From: Achromobacter pulmonis
Lineage (GTDB): Bacteria > Pseudomonadota > Gammaproteobacteria > Burkholderiales > Burkholderiaceae_B
Reading direction: 5' to 3'
Assembly: GCF_002885955.2 (NCBI RefSeq)
Contig: NZ_POQS01000007.1
Span: 327,188-391,187 of the forward strand
DNA: 64,000 bases
The notes beneath the pieces are model-generated. The model searched no databases. It had not been told where the DNA came from and saw only the letters and a list, made by a program, of their open reading frames with translations. This document shows positions 18,654-28,974 of this stretch, piece after piece. The first letter of the stretch is position 1. Every line of letters begins with the position of its first letter. A program made the position numbers and the translations under genes.

Positions 18654-20162
18654 CTACAGGAACAGCTTGTAGGCCGGGTTGTCGGTCTCGTTCCAGTGCG
18701 GATAGCCGAGTTCGGCCACGAAGCTGCGGAACTGCTTCTTGTCGGCCGGCGGCACCTGGATGCCGATCAGGATGCGGCCGTAGTCGGCGCCCTGGTTGCG
18801 GTAATGGAACAGGCTGATGTTCCAGTCCGGATTCATCGCGTTCAGAAAGCGCATCAGCGCGCCCGGGCGTTCCGGGAACTCGAAGCGGTACAGCAGTTCG
18901 TTGCGCGCCAGCGCCGAACGTCCGCCCACCATGTGGCGCAGGTGGGTCTTGGCCATTTCGTCATGCGTCAGGTCCAGCGTATCGAAGCCGTGGCGGCGGA
19001 AGTTGGCCGCGATCTTGTCCGGCTCGGCCGCCGACGACACCTGGATGCCGACGAAGACGTGCGCGCGGTCCGAATCCGAGATGCGGTAGTTGAACTCGGT
19101 GACGCTGCGCTCGCCCACCAGTTCGCAGAAGCGGCGGAAGCTGCCGCGCTGCTCGGGCATGGTGACGGCGAAGATGGCTTCGCGCATTTCGCCCACTTCG
19201 GCGCGTTCGGACACGAAGCGCAGGCGGTCGAAATTCATGTTGGCCCCGCAGGCGATGGCCACCAGGGTCTTGCCCTTCAGGTTCTGCTCGGCCGCGTATT
19301 GCTTGGCGCCGGCCACCGCCATTGCGCCAGCCGGCTCGAGCACGCTGCGCGTGTCCTGGAACACGTCCTTGATGGCTGCGCAGATCGCGTCGGTATTGAC
19401 CACAACGAAGTCGTCGACGTACTGGCGCGTGAGCTTGAAGGTTTCCGCGCCCACCATCTTCACCGCCGTGCCGTCGGAAAACAGCCCCACGTCGTTCAAC
19501 TGCACCCGCCGGCCCGCGCGCACGCTGCGCAGCATGGCGTCGGAGTCTTCGGTCTGCACGCCGATGATCTTGATTTCCGGGCGCAGCTGCTTGATGTAGG
19601 CCGCCACGCCCGCGATCAGGCCGCCGCCGCCGATGGCCACGAAGATGGCGTCGATCGGGCCGGGATGCTGGCGCAGGATCTCCATGCCCACCGTGCCCTG
19701 GCCGGCGATGACATCGGGATCGTCGAAGGGATGGACGAAGGTCAGCTTTTCCTTCTTTTCCAGCACCTGCGCGTGCGCGTAGGCGTCGGAGAAGCTCTCG
19801 CCGGCCAGCACCACCTCGCCGCCCAGCCGGCGCACCGCGTCGATCTTCACCTGCGGGCTGGTGGTGGGCATGACGATGACGGCCCGGCAGCCCAGCCGGC
19901 TGGCCGCCAGCGCCACGCCTTGCGCGTGGTTGCCGGCGGAAGCGGCGATCACGCCGCGGCTGCGCGCCGCCGGGCTCAGGTTGGCCATCTTGTTGTACGC
20001 CCCGCGCAGCTTGAAGCTGAACACCGCCTGGGTATCTTCGCGTTTGAGCAGGACCGTGTTCGAAATCCGCTGCGACAGCAGCGGGGCCGCCTCCAGCGGG
20101 GATTCGACCGCGACGTCGTAAACCTTGGAAGTCAGGATGCGTTTCAGGTAATCGGTGGACAT
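18654..20162 (-). CDS. ilvA: Threonine ammonia-lyase, biosynthetic
   Basis: The 502-residue PLP enzyme deaminates threonine to 2-oxobutanoate, the first step of isoleucine synthesis. The PLP lysine is in FSFKLRGAYNKM near residue 50, with the glycine-rich phosphate loop AIGGGGLIAGVA. Two ACT-like regulatory domains follow (about residues 325-500, with the junction near YRFEFPERPGAL), which fits the isoleucine-inhibited biosynthetic form rather than the short catabolic one. Confidence 0.96.
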   Translation of the reverse strand: MSTDYLKRILTSKVYDVAVESPLEAAPLLSQRISNTVLLKREDTQAVFSFKLRGAYNKMANLSPAARSRGVIAASAGNHAQGVALAASRLGCRAVIVMPTTSPQVKIDAVRRLGGEVVLAGESFSDAYAHAQVLEKKEKLTFVHPFDDPDVIAGQGTVGMEILRQHPGPIDAIFVAIGGGGLIAGVAAYIKQLRPEIKIIGVQTEDSDAMLRSVRAGRRVQLNDVGLFSDGTAVKMVGAETFKLTRQYVDDFVVVNTDAICAAIKDVFQDTRSVLEPAGAMAVAGAKQYAAEQNLKGKTLVAIACGANMNFDRLRFVSERAEVGEMREAIFAVTMPEQRGSFRRFCELVGERSVTEFNYRISDSDRAHVFVGIQVSSAAEPDKIAANFRRHGFDTLDLTHDEMAKTHLRHMVGGRSALARNELLYRFEFPERPGALMRFLNAMNPDWNISLFHYRNQGADYGRILIGIQVPPADKKQFRSFVAELGYPHWNETDNPAYKLFL

Positions 20163-20231
20163 GGAGCGTGCAGAGTAGGGAAGTGGGGGAGATTATTGCA
20201 GACGGCCGGGCGCGGCTACACTCGCCCCACT

Positions 20232-20768
20232 ATGGAAGAAAGTCTGTTGTCCGCCGTTCACTGGATGCTGGGGGTGCTGGCGCTGCCCTCGGTCGGCCTG
20301 TCCGCGATCTTCACGGTTTCGCTGGTGTCGGCGACCCTGCTGCCGATGGGCTCCGAGCCGGCCGTGTTCGGCTATATCAAGCTCGCGCCCGACATGTTCT
20401 GGCCGGCCGTGCTGGTGGCCACGCTGGGCAACACCATAGGCGGGGCCATCAGCTACGCGATGGGGCTGGGCGCCGAGCGCGCCGTGCAGCGCTGGAAGGA
20501 AAAACACCCCCATCCGCACCCCGACGCCACCGAAAGCGGACGCATGCGCGGGCGCTGGAACGAGCGGGCCCACGACTGGATCCACCGCATGGGCCCGCCG
20601 GCCCTGCTGCTGTCCTGGCTGCCCGCGGTGGGCGATCCGCTGTGCGCGGTGGCGGGATGGCTGCGGCTGCCCTTCTGGCCCTGCGTGCTCTACATGGCCA
20701 TCGGCAAGTTCCTGCGCTACCTGGTCATGACGGCCAGCCTGCTGTGGTTTTTCCCGGGGCAGATCTAG
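20232..20768 (+). CDS. YqaA-like VTT-domain membrane protein
   Basis: The 178-residue protein has four or five hydrophobic segments and the layout of the small YqaA/DedA-like (VTT) family, with LPMGSEPAVFGYIK early and LLSWLPAVGDPLCAVAGWLR later. The latter contains the conserved proline-glycine pattern of the family. A histidine-rich polar loop (HPHPHPD) separates the halves. Its role is unproven. Larger DedA relatives are linked to lipid scrambling and membrane homeostasis. It is divergent from ilvA. Confidence 0.8.
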   Translation: MEESLLSAVHWMLGVLALPSVGLSAIFTVSLVSATLLPMGSEPAVFGYIKLAPDMFWPAVLVATLGNTIGGAISYAMGLGAERAVQRWKEKHPHPHPDATESGRMRGRWNERAHDWIHRMGPPALLLSWLPAVGDPLCAVAGWLRLPFWPCVLYMAIGKFLRYLVMTASLLWFFPGQI

Positions 20769-20773
20769 CGCCG

Positions 20774-20796
20774 GCGTCCCGATAAATAGGGGACGC
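20774..20796 (+). terminator. Hairpin after the YqaA-like gene, possible terminator
   Basis: GCGTCCC (20774-20780) pairs with GGGACGC (20790-20796) around a 9-base AT-rich loop, and ATAATTT follows. It begins 5 bases after the stop codon. Confidence 0.45.
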
Positions 20797-20899
20797 ATAA
20801 TTTCGGATTTTCCACGGTTCCATGCCCGTTCCTGGGGGTATTCAGGGACAGACATGAACGATGGCATAAAATGTTTTTTTACGGGCCCCTCTTGCAGCC

Positions 20900-23800
20900 A
20901 TGAACGCCCCACTCGCTAGCCACATCTTGAACGGGGCGATGCCGCCCGCAGCACCCGCGCGCTTGCGCGAAATCCCCTACAACTACACCTCGTTCTCCGA
21001 CCGCGAGATCGTCGGCCGGTTGCTGGGCGACGATGCCTGGAGCCTGTTGACCGACCTGCGCGGCGAACGCCGCACCGGGCGCTCGGCCCGCATGCTGTAC
21101 GAGGTGCTGGGCGACATCTGGGTGGTGCGCCGCAATCCCTATCTGCAGGACGACCTGCTCGACAACCCCAAGCGCCGCAAGCAGCTCATCGAGGCCTTGC
21201 ATCACCGCCTGGCCGAGATCGACCGCCGCCGCGAGCCCGACGTGCCCGCCGAGGCCGGTCACGACCCGCACCGCGACGAGAAGGTCGTCGGCCTGCTGGC
21301 GCGGGCCCGTTCGGCCATCGCCGCCTTCGAGGGCGAGTTCGACCAGACCGCCATGATGCGCAAGCAGGCGCAGAAGGCGCTGGGCCGCATCACCGCGCGC
21401 GACAACATCAAGTTCGACGGCCTGTCGCGGGTCTCGCACGTCACCGACGCCACCGACTGGCGCGTGGAGTATCCCTTCGTGGTGCTGACGCCGGACTCGG
21501 AAGACGAAGTCGCGGCGCTGGTCACGGCCTGTATCGAGCTGGGCCTGACCATCATCCCGCGCGGCGGCGGCACCGGCTATACCGGCGGCGCGATTCCGCT
21601 GACCTGGAAGTCGGCGGTCATCAACACCGAGAAATTCGACAAGCTGGGCCAGGTCGAGTCCTGTATCCTGCCCGGGCTCACCGAGCCCGTGGCGGTCATC
21701 CATGCCGGCGCCGGCGTGGTGACCAAGCGGGTCTCCGAGGCCGCCGAGGCGGCGGGCTTCGTCTTCGCTGTCGACCCGACCTCGGCCGAGGCCTCGTGCG
21801 TGGGCGGCAACATCGCCATGAACGCCGGCGGCAAGAAAGCCGTGCTGTGGGGCACCGCGCTGGACAACCTGGCCTGGTGGCGCATGGTCGACCCCAACGG
21901 CAACTGGCTCGAAGTCAGCCGCCTCGACCACAACATGGGCAAGATCCACGACGTGGACGTGGCCCGCTTCGAACTCAAGTGGTTCGACGGCCGCGGCAAG
22001 CCGGGCGAGCGCCTGCTCAAGACCGAGACGCTGGAGATCCAGGGCCGCGTGTTCCGCAAGGAAGGCCTGGGCAAGGACGTCACCGACAAGTTCCTGGCCG
22101 GCCTGCCGGGCATCCAGAAAGAAGGCTGCGACGGCCTGATCACGTCGGCGCGCTGGGTGCTGCACCGCATGCCGCGCCACACGCGCACGGTCTGCATGGA
22201 ATTCTTCGGCCAGGCGCGCGACGCGATCCCGTCGATCGTCGAGGTCAAGGGCTACCTGGACGGCGAGGGCCGCGCGCGCGGCGCCATCCTGGCCGGCCTG
22301 GAGCACCTGGACGAACGCTACCTGCGCGCCGTGGGCTACGCCACCAAGAGCAAGCGCGGCGTGCTGCCCAAGATGGTCCTGATCGGCGACATCGTCGGCG
22401 ATGACGAGGACGCGGTGGCCGCGGCGGCCAGCGAGGTCGTGCGCCTGGCCAACACCCGCCACGGCGAGGGCTTCGTGGCCGTCAGCCCCGAAGCGCGCAA
22501 GAAGTTCTGGCTGGACCGCTCGCGCACCGCCGCCATCGCGCGCCACACCAACGCCTTCAAGATCAACGAAGACGTGGTGATCCCGCTGCCGCGCATGGGC
22601 GAATACACCGATCACATCGAGCGCATCAACATCGAGCTCTCGACCCGCAACAAGCTCAAGCTGCTGGGCGCGCTGGAGGCCTATCTGCGCACGCCGCTGC
22701 CGGTGGGCAAGGCCGACGACAGCGAGACCGACATCGCGGACACCCGCGCCGAGGCGCTGGCCGAGCGCACCCGCCAGGCGCTGGAGCTGCTGGCCGGCGC
22801 GCGCCGCCGCTGGCAGTGGCTGCTGGACAACCTGGACATGCCGCTGGCGCAGGCCTTGCCCGAGCTGCATGGCCTGGGCATGGGCGAACTGCAGGCCACG
22901 CTGTCGGACCGCGTGGCGGCCCAGCCCGGCGCGCGCCTGTTCGACGTGGTGCAGGACCGCAGCATCCGCGTGTCCTGGAAGGCCGAAGTGCTGGCCGGGC
23001 TGCAGCGCACCTACTCGGGCGCGGCCTACAAGAAGATCGTCGACGAGCTGATCGCCATCCACGGCCGCGTGCTCAAGAGCCGCGTGTTCGTCGCGCTGCA
23101 CATGCACGCCGGCGACGGCAACGTGCACACCAACATCCCCGTCAACTCGGACGACTACGAGATGCTGCAGGAGGCCCATCAGGCCGTCGAGCGCATCATG
23201 CAGATCGCCCGCGACCTGGACGGCGTGATCTCCGGCGAGCACGGCATCGGCCTGACCAAGTACGAATTCCTGACCGACGCCGAACTGGCGCCATTCCAGG
23301 AATACAAGCGCCGCGTGGACCCCAACGGCCACTTCAACGCCGGCAAGCTCATGCCCGGCGCCGACCTGCGCCACGCCTGGACGCCCAGCTTCAACCTGAT
23401 GGGCCACGAGTCGCTCATCATGCAGCAAAGCGACATCGGCGCGATCTCGGAATCCATCAAGGACTGCCTGCGCTGCGGCAAGTGCAAGCCGGTGTGCGCC
23501 ACGCACGTGCCGCGCGCCAACCTGCTTTATTCGCCGCGCAACAAGATCCTGGCGACCTCGCTGCTGGTGGAGGCTTTCCTGTACGAAGAGCAGACCCGCC
23601 GCGGCGTGAGCCTGAAGCACTGGGAAGAATTCGAGGACGTGGCCGACCACTGCACGGTCTGCCACAAGTGCTACAACCCCTGTCCGGTCGACATCGACTT
23701 CGGCGACGTGTCCATGAACATGCGCGCCGTGCTGCGGCGCATGGGCCGCAAGTCCTTCAATCCCGGCACGGCCAGCGCCATGTTCTTCCTGAACGCCAAG

Positions 23801-24865
23801 GACCCGGCCACCATCAATGCCACCCGCAAGGCGATGGTGGGCGTGGGCTACAAGGTGCAGCGCGCCGCGCACGACCTGCTCTCGGGCCTGGTCAAGAAGC
23901 AGACGTCGGCGCCGCCGGCCACGGTCGGCAAGCCGCCGCTGCGCGAGCAGGTGGTGCACTTCGTCAACAAGAAGATGCCGGGCGGGCTGCCCAAGCAGGC
24001 CGCGCGCAAGCTGCTGGACATCGAAGACGCCAACTACGTGCCCATCATCCGCGACCCCAAGGCCACCACGGCCGACACGGAAGCGGTGTTCTACTTCCCG
24101 GGCTGCGGCTCGGAGCGCCTGTTCTCGCAGGTCGGCCTGGCCACCCAGGCCATGCTGTGGCATGCGGGCGTGCAGACCGTGCTGCCGCCGGGCTACCTGT
24201 GCTGCGGCTATCCCCAGCGCGGCAACGGCATGACCGACAAGGCCGAGCAGATCATCACCGATAATCGGGTGCTGTTCCACCGCGTCGCCAACACGCTGAA
24301 CTACCTGGACATCAAGACCGTGGTGGTCAGCTGCGGCACCTGCTACGACCAGCTGGCCGGCTACGAGTTCGACAAGATCTTCCCCGGCTGCCGCCTGATC
24401 GACATCCACGAATACCTGCTGGAAAAAGGCATCAGGCTCGAAGGCGCCAAGGGCGTGCGCTACATGTACCACGACCCCTGCCACACGCCCATGAAGCTGC
24501 AGGAGCCGATGAAGACCGTGCGCGCGCTGGTGGGCGAGGGCGCGGTCAAGAGCGACCGCTGCTGCGGCGAATCCGGCACGCTGGCAGTCACCCGGCCGGA
24601 CATCTCCACGCAGGTGCGCTTCCGCAAGCAGGAGGAACTGCTCAAGGGCGACGCCGCGCTGCGCAGCGACGGTTTCACGGGCGACGTGAAGGTGCTGACC
24701 TCGTGCCCGTCGTGCCTGCAGGGCCTGTCGCGCTATCAGGGCGACACCGGCATGGACGCCGACTACATCGTGGTCGAGATGGCGCGCCACATCCTGGGCG
24801 AAAGCTGGATGGAGGACTACGTCCGCCGCGCCAACGCGGGCGGCATCGAGCGCGTGCTGGTGTAA
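20900..24865 (+). CDS. Giant FAD/Fe-S oxidoreductase (DUF3683 + GlcD-like + GlcF-like fusion)
   Basis: The 1321-residue protein combines parts that are separate in glycolate/D-lactate dehydrogenases. An N-terminal DUF3683-type region (about 20-160) precedes an FAD-binding-4 domain with [14 protein letters not shown] near residue 218 and a GlcD-like C-terminal part ([21 protein letters not shown]). Two [4Fe-4S] motifs follow ([11 protein letters not shown] near 855 and [11 protein letters not shown] near 918), then CCG-type redox segments ([19 protein letters not shown]). It probably oxidises a 2-hydroxy acid and passes electrons to the respiratory chain at the membrane. The substrate is not evident. 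A single fused chain of this kind is common in betaproteobacteria. Confidence 0.88.
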   Translation: MNAPLASHILNGAMPPAAPARLREIPYNYTSFSDREIVGRLLGDDAWSLLTDLRGERRTGRSARMLYEVLGDIWVVRRNPYLQDDLLDNPKRRKQLIEALHHRLAEIDRRREPDVPAEAGHDPHRDEKVVGLLARARSAIAAFEGEFDQTAMMRKQAQKALGRITARDNIKFDGLSRVSHVTDATDWRVEYPFVVLTPDSEDEVAALVTACIELGLTIIPRGGGTGYTGGAIPLTWKSAVINTEKFDKLGQVESCILPGLTEPVAVIHAGAGVVTKRVSEAAEAAGFVFAVDPTSAEASCVGGNIAMNAGGKKAVLWGTALDNLAWWRMVDPNGNWLEVSRLDHNMGKIHDVDVARFELKWFDGRGKPGERLLKTETLEIQGRVFRKEGLGKDVTDKFLAGLPGIQKEGCDGLITSARWVLHRMPRHTRTVCMEFFGQARDAIPSIVEVKGYLDGEGRARGAILAGLEHLDERYLRAVGYATKSKRGVLPKMVLIGDIVGDDEDAVAAAASEVVRLANTRHGEGFVAVSPEARKKFWLDRSRTAAIARHTNAFKINEDVVIPLPRMGEYTDHIERINIELSTRNKLKLLGALEAYLRTPLPVGKADDSETDIADTRAEALAERTRQALELLAGARRRWQWLLDNLDMPLAQALPELHGLGMGELQATLSDRVAAQPGARLFDVVQDRSIRVSWKAEVLAGLQRTYSGAAYKKIVDELIAIHGRVLKSRVFVALHMHAGDGNVHTNIPVNSDDYEMLQEAHQAVERIMQIARDLDGVISGEHGIGLTKYEFLTDAELAPFQEYKRRVDPNGHFNAGKLMPGADLRHAWTPSFNLMGHESLIMQQSDIGAISESIKDCLRCGKCKPVCATHVPRANLLYSPRNKILATSLLVEAFLYEEQTRRGVSLKHWEEFEDVADHCTVCHKCYNPCPVDIDFGDVSMNMRAVLRRMGRKSFNPGTASAMFFLNAKDPATINATRKAMVGVGYKVQRAAHDLLSGLVKKQTSAPPATVGKPPLREQVVHFVNKKMPGGLPKQAARKLLDIEDANYVPIIRDPKATTADTEAVFYFPGCGSERLFSQVGLATQAMLWHAGVQTVLPPGYLCCGYPQRGNGMTDKAEQIITDNRVLFHRVANTLNYLDIKTVVVSCGTCYDQLAGYEFDKIFPGCRLIDIHEYLLEKGIRLEGAKGVRYMYHDPCHTPMKLQEPMKTVRALVGEGAVKSDRCCGESGTLAVTRPDISTQVRFRKQEELLKGDAALRSDGFTGDVKVLTSCPSCLQGLSRYQGDTGMDADYIVVEMARHILGESWMEDYVRRANAGGIERVLV

Positions 24866-24874
24866 GTCGGACAC

Positions 24875-24904
24875 ACGCGCCCGGCGGCATTGCGCCGGGC
24901 GCGT
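24875..24904. terminator. Hairpin downstream of the FAD/Fe-S oxidoreductase
   Basis: The 12-base arm ACGCGCCCGGCG (24875-24886) is perfectly complementary to 24893-24904 around the loop GCATTG. It starts 10 bases after the stop. The T run is short (GTTCATT). Confidence 0.6.
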
Positions 24905-24962
24905 TCATTGACGGGGCGCAATGCGGCGCGGCCCGGCTTCATGTTGAGATTCGTTTTTAAAT

Positions 24963-24981
24963 AAAATCGATTCTCATTATT
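24963..24981. promoter_or_regulatory. Fur-box-like 19-bp site
   Basis: AAAATCGATTCTCATTATT agrees with the consensus GATAATGATTCTCATTATC at 14 of 19 positions, including the unbroken core GATTCTCATTAT. It lies 25 bases before the start of the transglutaminase-like gene, where a repressor would block transcription. Fur-type control by iron is inferred from this match only. Confidence 0.55.
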
Positions 24982-25005
24982 GAGTCCGGACACCCGTATT
25001 GCGCC

Positions 25006-26877
25006 ATGCCCGCTTCTTCCAGAACCACCATCCTCGCCGCCGCCCTGGCGGCCGCGGCCAGCCTGCCTGCCGGCGCCGCCCTGCAGCCCATGTCCGAAGC
25101 GCCGCTGGCCGGGGAGGCCGAACTCCAGTGCCGCTTCGGCGAGGACAACAGCACCGAGTGCGTCAGCACCTACCGGTACACCATTCTGACGCCGGCCGGG
25201 CGCGACGTGGTCTCGCGCATCGACCGCAGCTATCCGGAGACCGACAGCCTGGAAGTCTTGCGCGCGGAGCTGATCCAGCCGGGCGAGCCGCCGGCGCCGC
25301 TGGCCGACGAACAGATCGACACCCGCATGGCGCCCAATCCGGACCAGGGCTTTCTGCGGTTCAAGCAGACCTCGCTGGCCTTTCGCAATCTGCGGGTGGG
25401 CAGCACCATCGTCTTCACGCTGCGGGAACGTTCCGCCGGCATCGCGCAGGCCACGCAATTCCATTACCGGCTCAATCTGACGCCGGCGCAGGTGCGCCAG
25501 GACCGCTTCCGGGCCGAGTTCAGCGCCGGCCGTCCGATGGTCTGGCGCGCCGAAGCCATGGACGACTATCGCATCGAGGCCTCGCCCGACGCCAGGCGCA
25601 TCACCGTGGCGCTGAAAACCACGCCGTACTACCACGCCTACGTCAATGAATCCGACAACGGCTATCTGCGCCGGCCCCCGCGCCTGGAGATCGGCAGCGC
25701 CGCCGGGCTGCAGGATTATTTCGGCCCGTTCGCCGCGCGCTACAACGAGATCCTGTCGGCGCCGCTGCCGCCGGCCGCCGCCCAGGCCGTCCAGGCGCAG
25801 CGCGGCAAGACGCCGCAGCAGGCCGTGGCCGGCCTGATGCGCCACATCCACGAACGCTACCGCTACCTGGCCGACTGGCGCGGCAGCGAACGCGGGTTCA
25901 TTCCGTTCACGCTGGACGAGATCGAGCGCCGCGGCTACGGCGACTGCAAAGACCTGACCGTGCTGCTGACCGCCATGCTGCGCGCGGCCGGCATCGCGGC
26001 CGAGCCCGCCCTGGTGGTGCGCGGCGCCGTGGCCCCGAGCGTGCTGCTGCCGGGCATGGCGGCGCCCAACCACTCGGTCGTGCGGGCCCGCGTGCAGGGC
26101 AAGACCTGGTGGCTGGACCCGACCAATCCGGTCTTCGTGCCCGACTTCATCATGCCCGACATCCAGCAGCGTTGGGCCTTCGTCATGGACGCTCAGGGCC
26201 GCATGCGGCGCGAGGACATTCCGCTGGAGCGGCCGATGCCCAGCTTCGCCGCCACCCGCCGCGAGCGCTTCCTCCAGGACGGGCAGGCCGAGGTCCGCGC
26301 CTCGGTGGATCTGGCCGGCATGGCGGCGGTGCAATTGAGCCTGGGCGACCGGCAAGCGGGCACGACGGCGATGGACCAGGTCCTGTGCCGCAGCTTTGCC
26401 CCCGAAAACCGCGATTGCAGCCTGCACCGTCCGGCCAGCGGCTTCGTGATGCCGCCCGTCTATCGCATCGACGCCACGCTGGTGGACCTGCAGGCGCTGG
26501 AACGGGCCGGCGCCCGGTACGTGCGCACGCAGTCCGCGCTGGCCGAGGACTGGGAATTCTTCGCGCGCTATCGCCGCACGGGCCAGCTGGCGGACATCTA
26601 TCTCGGCGCGCCGGAGGTCCTGTCCCATGACGTGACGCTGACCGGCGCCACAATCGATGCGCCGGCGCTGCACTGCCGCGTGCGTTCGCCCTGGATCGAC
26701 GTGGACCTGGAAGGCGCGCCGGCCGGATCGGACTATCGCTACCGCTACCGCAGCCTCAGGAAGGTGGGCTGGTTCAGCCACGCCGACATCACATCGGAGG
26801 CCTTCGGCCAGGCCATCGAACAGGGCAGGAAGTGCGTGGCGTCGCTGCGCATGACGGTCGCGCCGCCGGACCGGTGA
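25006..26877 (+). CDS. Exported DUF3857/transglutaminase-like protein
   Basis: The 623-residue protein has a signal peptide (residues 1 to about 26). A DUF3857-like beta domain follows (about 35-230), then a transglutaminase-like core with the catalytic triad in order: cysteine in YGDCKDLTVLL, histidine in NHSVVRARV and aspartate in WWLDPT. A C-terminal DUF2569-less beta region follows (about 420-620). Proteins of this layout are periplasmic or surface-exposed and mostly uncharacterised. The gene stands alone behind a Fur-box-like site and is closed by a bidirectional hairpin, so a role in iron-limited growth is possible but unproven. Confidence 0.82.
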   Translation: MPASSRTTILAAALAAAASLPAGAALQPMSEAPLAGEAELQCRFGEDNSTECVSTYRYTILTPAGRDVVSRIDRSYPETDSLEVLRAELIQPGEPPAPLADEQIDTRMAPNPDQGFLRFKQTSLAFRNLRVGSTIVFTLRERSAGIAQATQFHYRLNLTPAQVRQDRFRAEFSAGRPMVWRAEAMDDYRIEASPDARRITVALKTTPYYHAYVNESDNGYLRRPPRLEIGSAAGLQDYFGPFAARYNEILSAPLPPAAAQAVQAQRGKTPQQAVAGLMRHIHERYRYLADWRGSERGFIPFTLDEIERRGYGDCKDLTVLLTAMLRAAGIAAEPALVVRGAVAPSVLLPGMAAPNHSVVRARVQGKTWWLDPTNPVFVPDFIMPDIQQRWAFVMDAQGRMRREDIPLERPMPSFAATRRERFLQDGQAEVRASVDLAGMAAVQLSLGDRQAGTTAMDQVLCRSFAPENRDCSLHRPASGFVMPPVYRIDATLVDLQALERAGARYVRTQSALAEDWEFFARYRRTGQLADIYLGAPEVLSHDVTLTGATIDAPALHCRVRSPWIDVDLEGAPAGSDYRYRYRSLRKVGWFSHADITSEAFGQAIEQGRKCVASLRMTVAPPDR

Positions 26878-26898
26878 GCGCGCCCGCGCCCAAGTAAA

Positions 26899-26925
26899 AA
26901 AACGCGGCCGCAAGGGCCGCGTTTT
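26899..26925. terminator. Bidirectional intrinsic terminator
   Basis: AAAACGCGGCC (26899-26909) pairs with GGCCGCGTTTT (26915-26925) around GCAAG. An A run precedes the stem and a T run follows, so it can stop the transglutaminase-like gene from the left and the Bug receptor gene from the right. Confidence 0.85.
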
Positions 26926-26946
26926 CATTGCCTGCGAAAAGCCGGC

Positions 26947-27915
26947 TTATTCGAGCTTGATGCCCGCCTTCTTGATCACGTCCGCCCAGGCGCTGCGCTC
27001 CTGCTCGGCGTAGGCCTTGAATTCCTGGGCCGACAGCGGCATGGGGATGACGCCCATGTCCAGCATCTTCTGGGACACGGCCGGGCTCTTGAGCGTGGCG
27101 TCCAGGTCGGCCGAGAGCTTCTTGACCACGTCGGCCGGCAGGCCGTCCGGGCCCACCAGGCCTTGCCAGGCGTACGCGACGAAATTGGCCACGCCCTGCT
27201 CGGCCATGGTCGGCGTGTCGGGCAGCACCGGCAGGCGCTCCGGCGTGGCGGCCGCCAGTACGCGCAGCTTGCCGGCCTTGACGTTGGGCAGGCCGGCGGC
27301 CAGGTCGATGAACATCAGGTCCACCTGGCCGCCCAGCAGGTCCTGGATGGCCGGGGCCGCACCCTTGTAGGGCACGTGCAGCACGTCGGCGCCGGTGCGC
27401 TGCTTGAACAGCTCCAGCGCCAGGTGGTGGGGCGAGCCCGCGCCGGCCGACGCCGCCGTCAGCTTGCCCGGTTCCTTCTTGGCGGCCGCCAGCACCTCGT
27501 CCACCGTCTTGTACGGGGAATTGACGTTCACCGCCAGCAGCAGCGGGAACTTGGCGATGCCGCCGATATAGGTGAACTTGGCCGGATCGTAGGACAGCTT
27601 GGCGTACAGCGACGAGTTGAAGGCCAGGGTGCCGGAGTCGGCGGTGCCGACCACGTAGCCCGACGGTTCGGCCTGGGCGATGGCGGTGGCGCCGATGATG
27701 GTGGCGGCGCCCGGGCGGTTCTCGACCACGATGGTCTGGCCCAGCGTCTTTTCCAGGCTGCTGGCGACGGTGCGGGCCACGACGTCGGTGCCGCCGCCGG
27801 CCGGGTAGGGCACGATCCAGCGCACGGGCTGGGTGGGCCAGGGTTGGGCGCTGGCCGCGCCGGCGGCCAGGGTCAGGGCGGCGAGCGCCAGCAGGCGCTT
27901 CATGGGCTTGTGCAT
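26947..27915 (-). CDS. Bug-family tripartite tricarboxylate transporter substrate-binding protein
   Basis: The 322-residue protein has a signal peptide ending ASAQP and the Bug pattern: WPTQPVRWIVPYPAGGGTDVVAR at the mature start (split here by the family's first ligand loop) and the VENRPGAATIIGA segment. Bug proteins are periplasmic binding proteins for organic acids and are greatly expanded in Bordetella and relatives. AAGGAG lies 8 bases before the ATG at 27915, which decides against the in-frame ATG four codons later. No TctA/TctB membrane partner is adjacent, and the ligand is unknown. Confidence 0.92.
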   Translation of the reverse strand: MHKPMKRLLALAALTLAAGAASAQPWPTQPVRWIVPYPAGGGTDVVARTVASSLEKTLGQTIVVENRPGAATIIGATAIAQAEPSGYVVGTADSGTLAFNSSLYAKLSYDPAKFTYIGGIAKFPLLLAVNVNSPYKTVDEVLAAAKKEPGKLTAASAGAGSPHHLALELFKQRTGADVLHVPYKGAAPAIQDLLGGQVDLMFIDLAAGLPNVKAGKLRVLAAATPERLPVLPDTPTMAEQGVANFVAYAWQGLVGPDGLPADVVKKLSADLDATLKSPAVSQKMLDMGVIPMPLSAQEFKAYAEQERSAWADVIKKAGIKLE

Positions 27916-28057
27916 GGGGTGTCTCCTTGTGCGGAAGGGCTAAAGCGCGGCGGTCGCAGCCTTGGTCGCCGTCGAATTCACGCCGCTTTTTCTTGCGCCG
28001 CCATTATGCCTTGCGCTTGCGCAAACAAACCGGAAAAAAACCCGTGCCCGGCGCGGA

Positions 28058-28777
28058 TCACTGCGGATCGGGGTAGGTCCGGGCGCCGAACACGGCCGTG
28101 CCGATGCGCACCTCGGTCGAGCCTTCCTCGATCGCCAGCTCGAAATCCCCGCTCATCCCCATCGACAGCCGGTCCAGGCCGACGCCGGGGATAGGGTCCT
28201 GGCGCAAGCGGTCGCGCAACTCGCGCAGGGCGCGGAAACAGGCCCGCACCTCGGCCGGGTCCGGCGAGTTCACGGCCAGCGTCATCAGCCCCTGCACGCG
28301 CAGGGTGGGGAAGTCGGCCGCGATCCGCCGCAGAAAGGCCGGCACGTCGGCCGGCGCCATGCCGTACTTGCTGGGCTCGGAGGACGTCTTGACCTGCACC
28401 AGCACGTCCAGGACCCGGCCCTCGTTCTGCAGGCGCCGGTGCAGGGCCTCGGCCAGTTCCACGCGGTCCAGCGACTGCACCTCGGCCGCGTCGCGCGCGG
28501 CGTCGCGCGCCTTGTTGGTCTGCAGATGGCCGATCAGCACCCATTGCAGGCCCTCGCCGGCCAGCGCGGCGGCTTTTTGCCGGATCTCCTGCGTCTTGTT
28601 TTCGCCGAAGCGCGTCAGCCCCAGCGCCATGGCCTCGCGGATGGCTTCCACGCCGAAAGTCTTGCTGACGGGCAGCAGCGTCACGCTTTCCGGCGGGCGG
28701 CCGGCGCGCGCGCAGGCCTCGGCGATGCGTTGCTGGATACGGGCCAGGCGCCCGGCCATGGTGTCTACGGCGGTCAT
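28058..28777 (-). CDS. YggS-family pyridoxal phosphate homeostasis protein
   Basis: The 239-residue protein is a one-domain TIM barrel that binds PLP through the lysine in LLPVSKTFG near residue 37. The family signature is HFIGxLQxNK-like (here VLIGHLQTNKA), with GLMTLAV and SMGMSGDFE further on. It buffers PLP and affects amino-acid metabolism. No catalytic reaction is known. The start at 28777 (MTAVDT) was chosen because AGAGAG precedes it at good spacing. Confidence 0.92.
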   Translation of the reverse strand: MTAVDTMAGRLARIQQRIAEACARAGRPPESVTLLPVSKTFGVEAIREAMALGLTRFGENKTQEIRQKAAALAGEGLQWVLIGHLQTNKARDAARDAAEVQSLDRVELAEALHRRLQNEGRVLDVLVQVKTSSEPSKYGMAPADVPAFLRRIAADFPTLRVQGLMTLAVNSPDPAEVRACFRALRELRDRLRQDPIPGVGLDRLSMGMSGDFELAIEEGSTEVRIGTAVFGARTYPDPQ

Positions 28778-28974
28778 GCAGCTCTCTTGCGGAAACGGAA
28801 ACGCCTCATAGTGTAGGACCGCGCGCGAGGCTTGCGCCACGGGGCCGGCCGCGCCGTTGACCCTGCGTAATCGGCAGGCTTAGAATTTGCAGATATTTGT
28901 TTATATTTCAATCTTTTATGCCCTCCGGCGCCGCTTGCGGCACGGCCCCTCAGCCCTTTCCCCGTCCCTCCGCC

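Noticed and set aside
20879-24874. A 1331-codon open frame on the minus strand, antisense to the FAD/Fe-S oxidoreductase
   Set aside because: Its product is rich in Ala, His, Arg and Val repeats without any domain. It mirrors the GC-rich codon pattern of the real gene and is a shadow frame.
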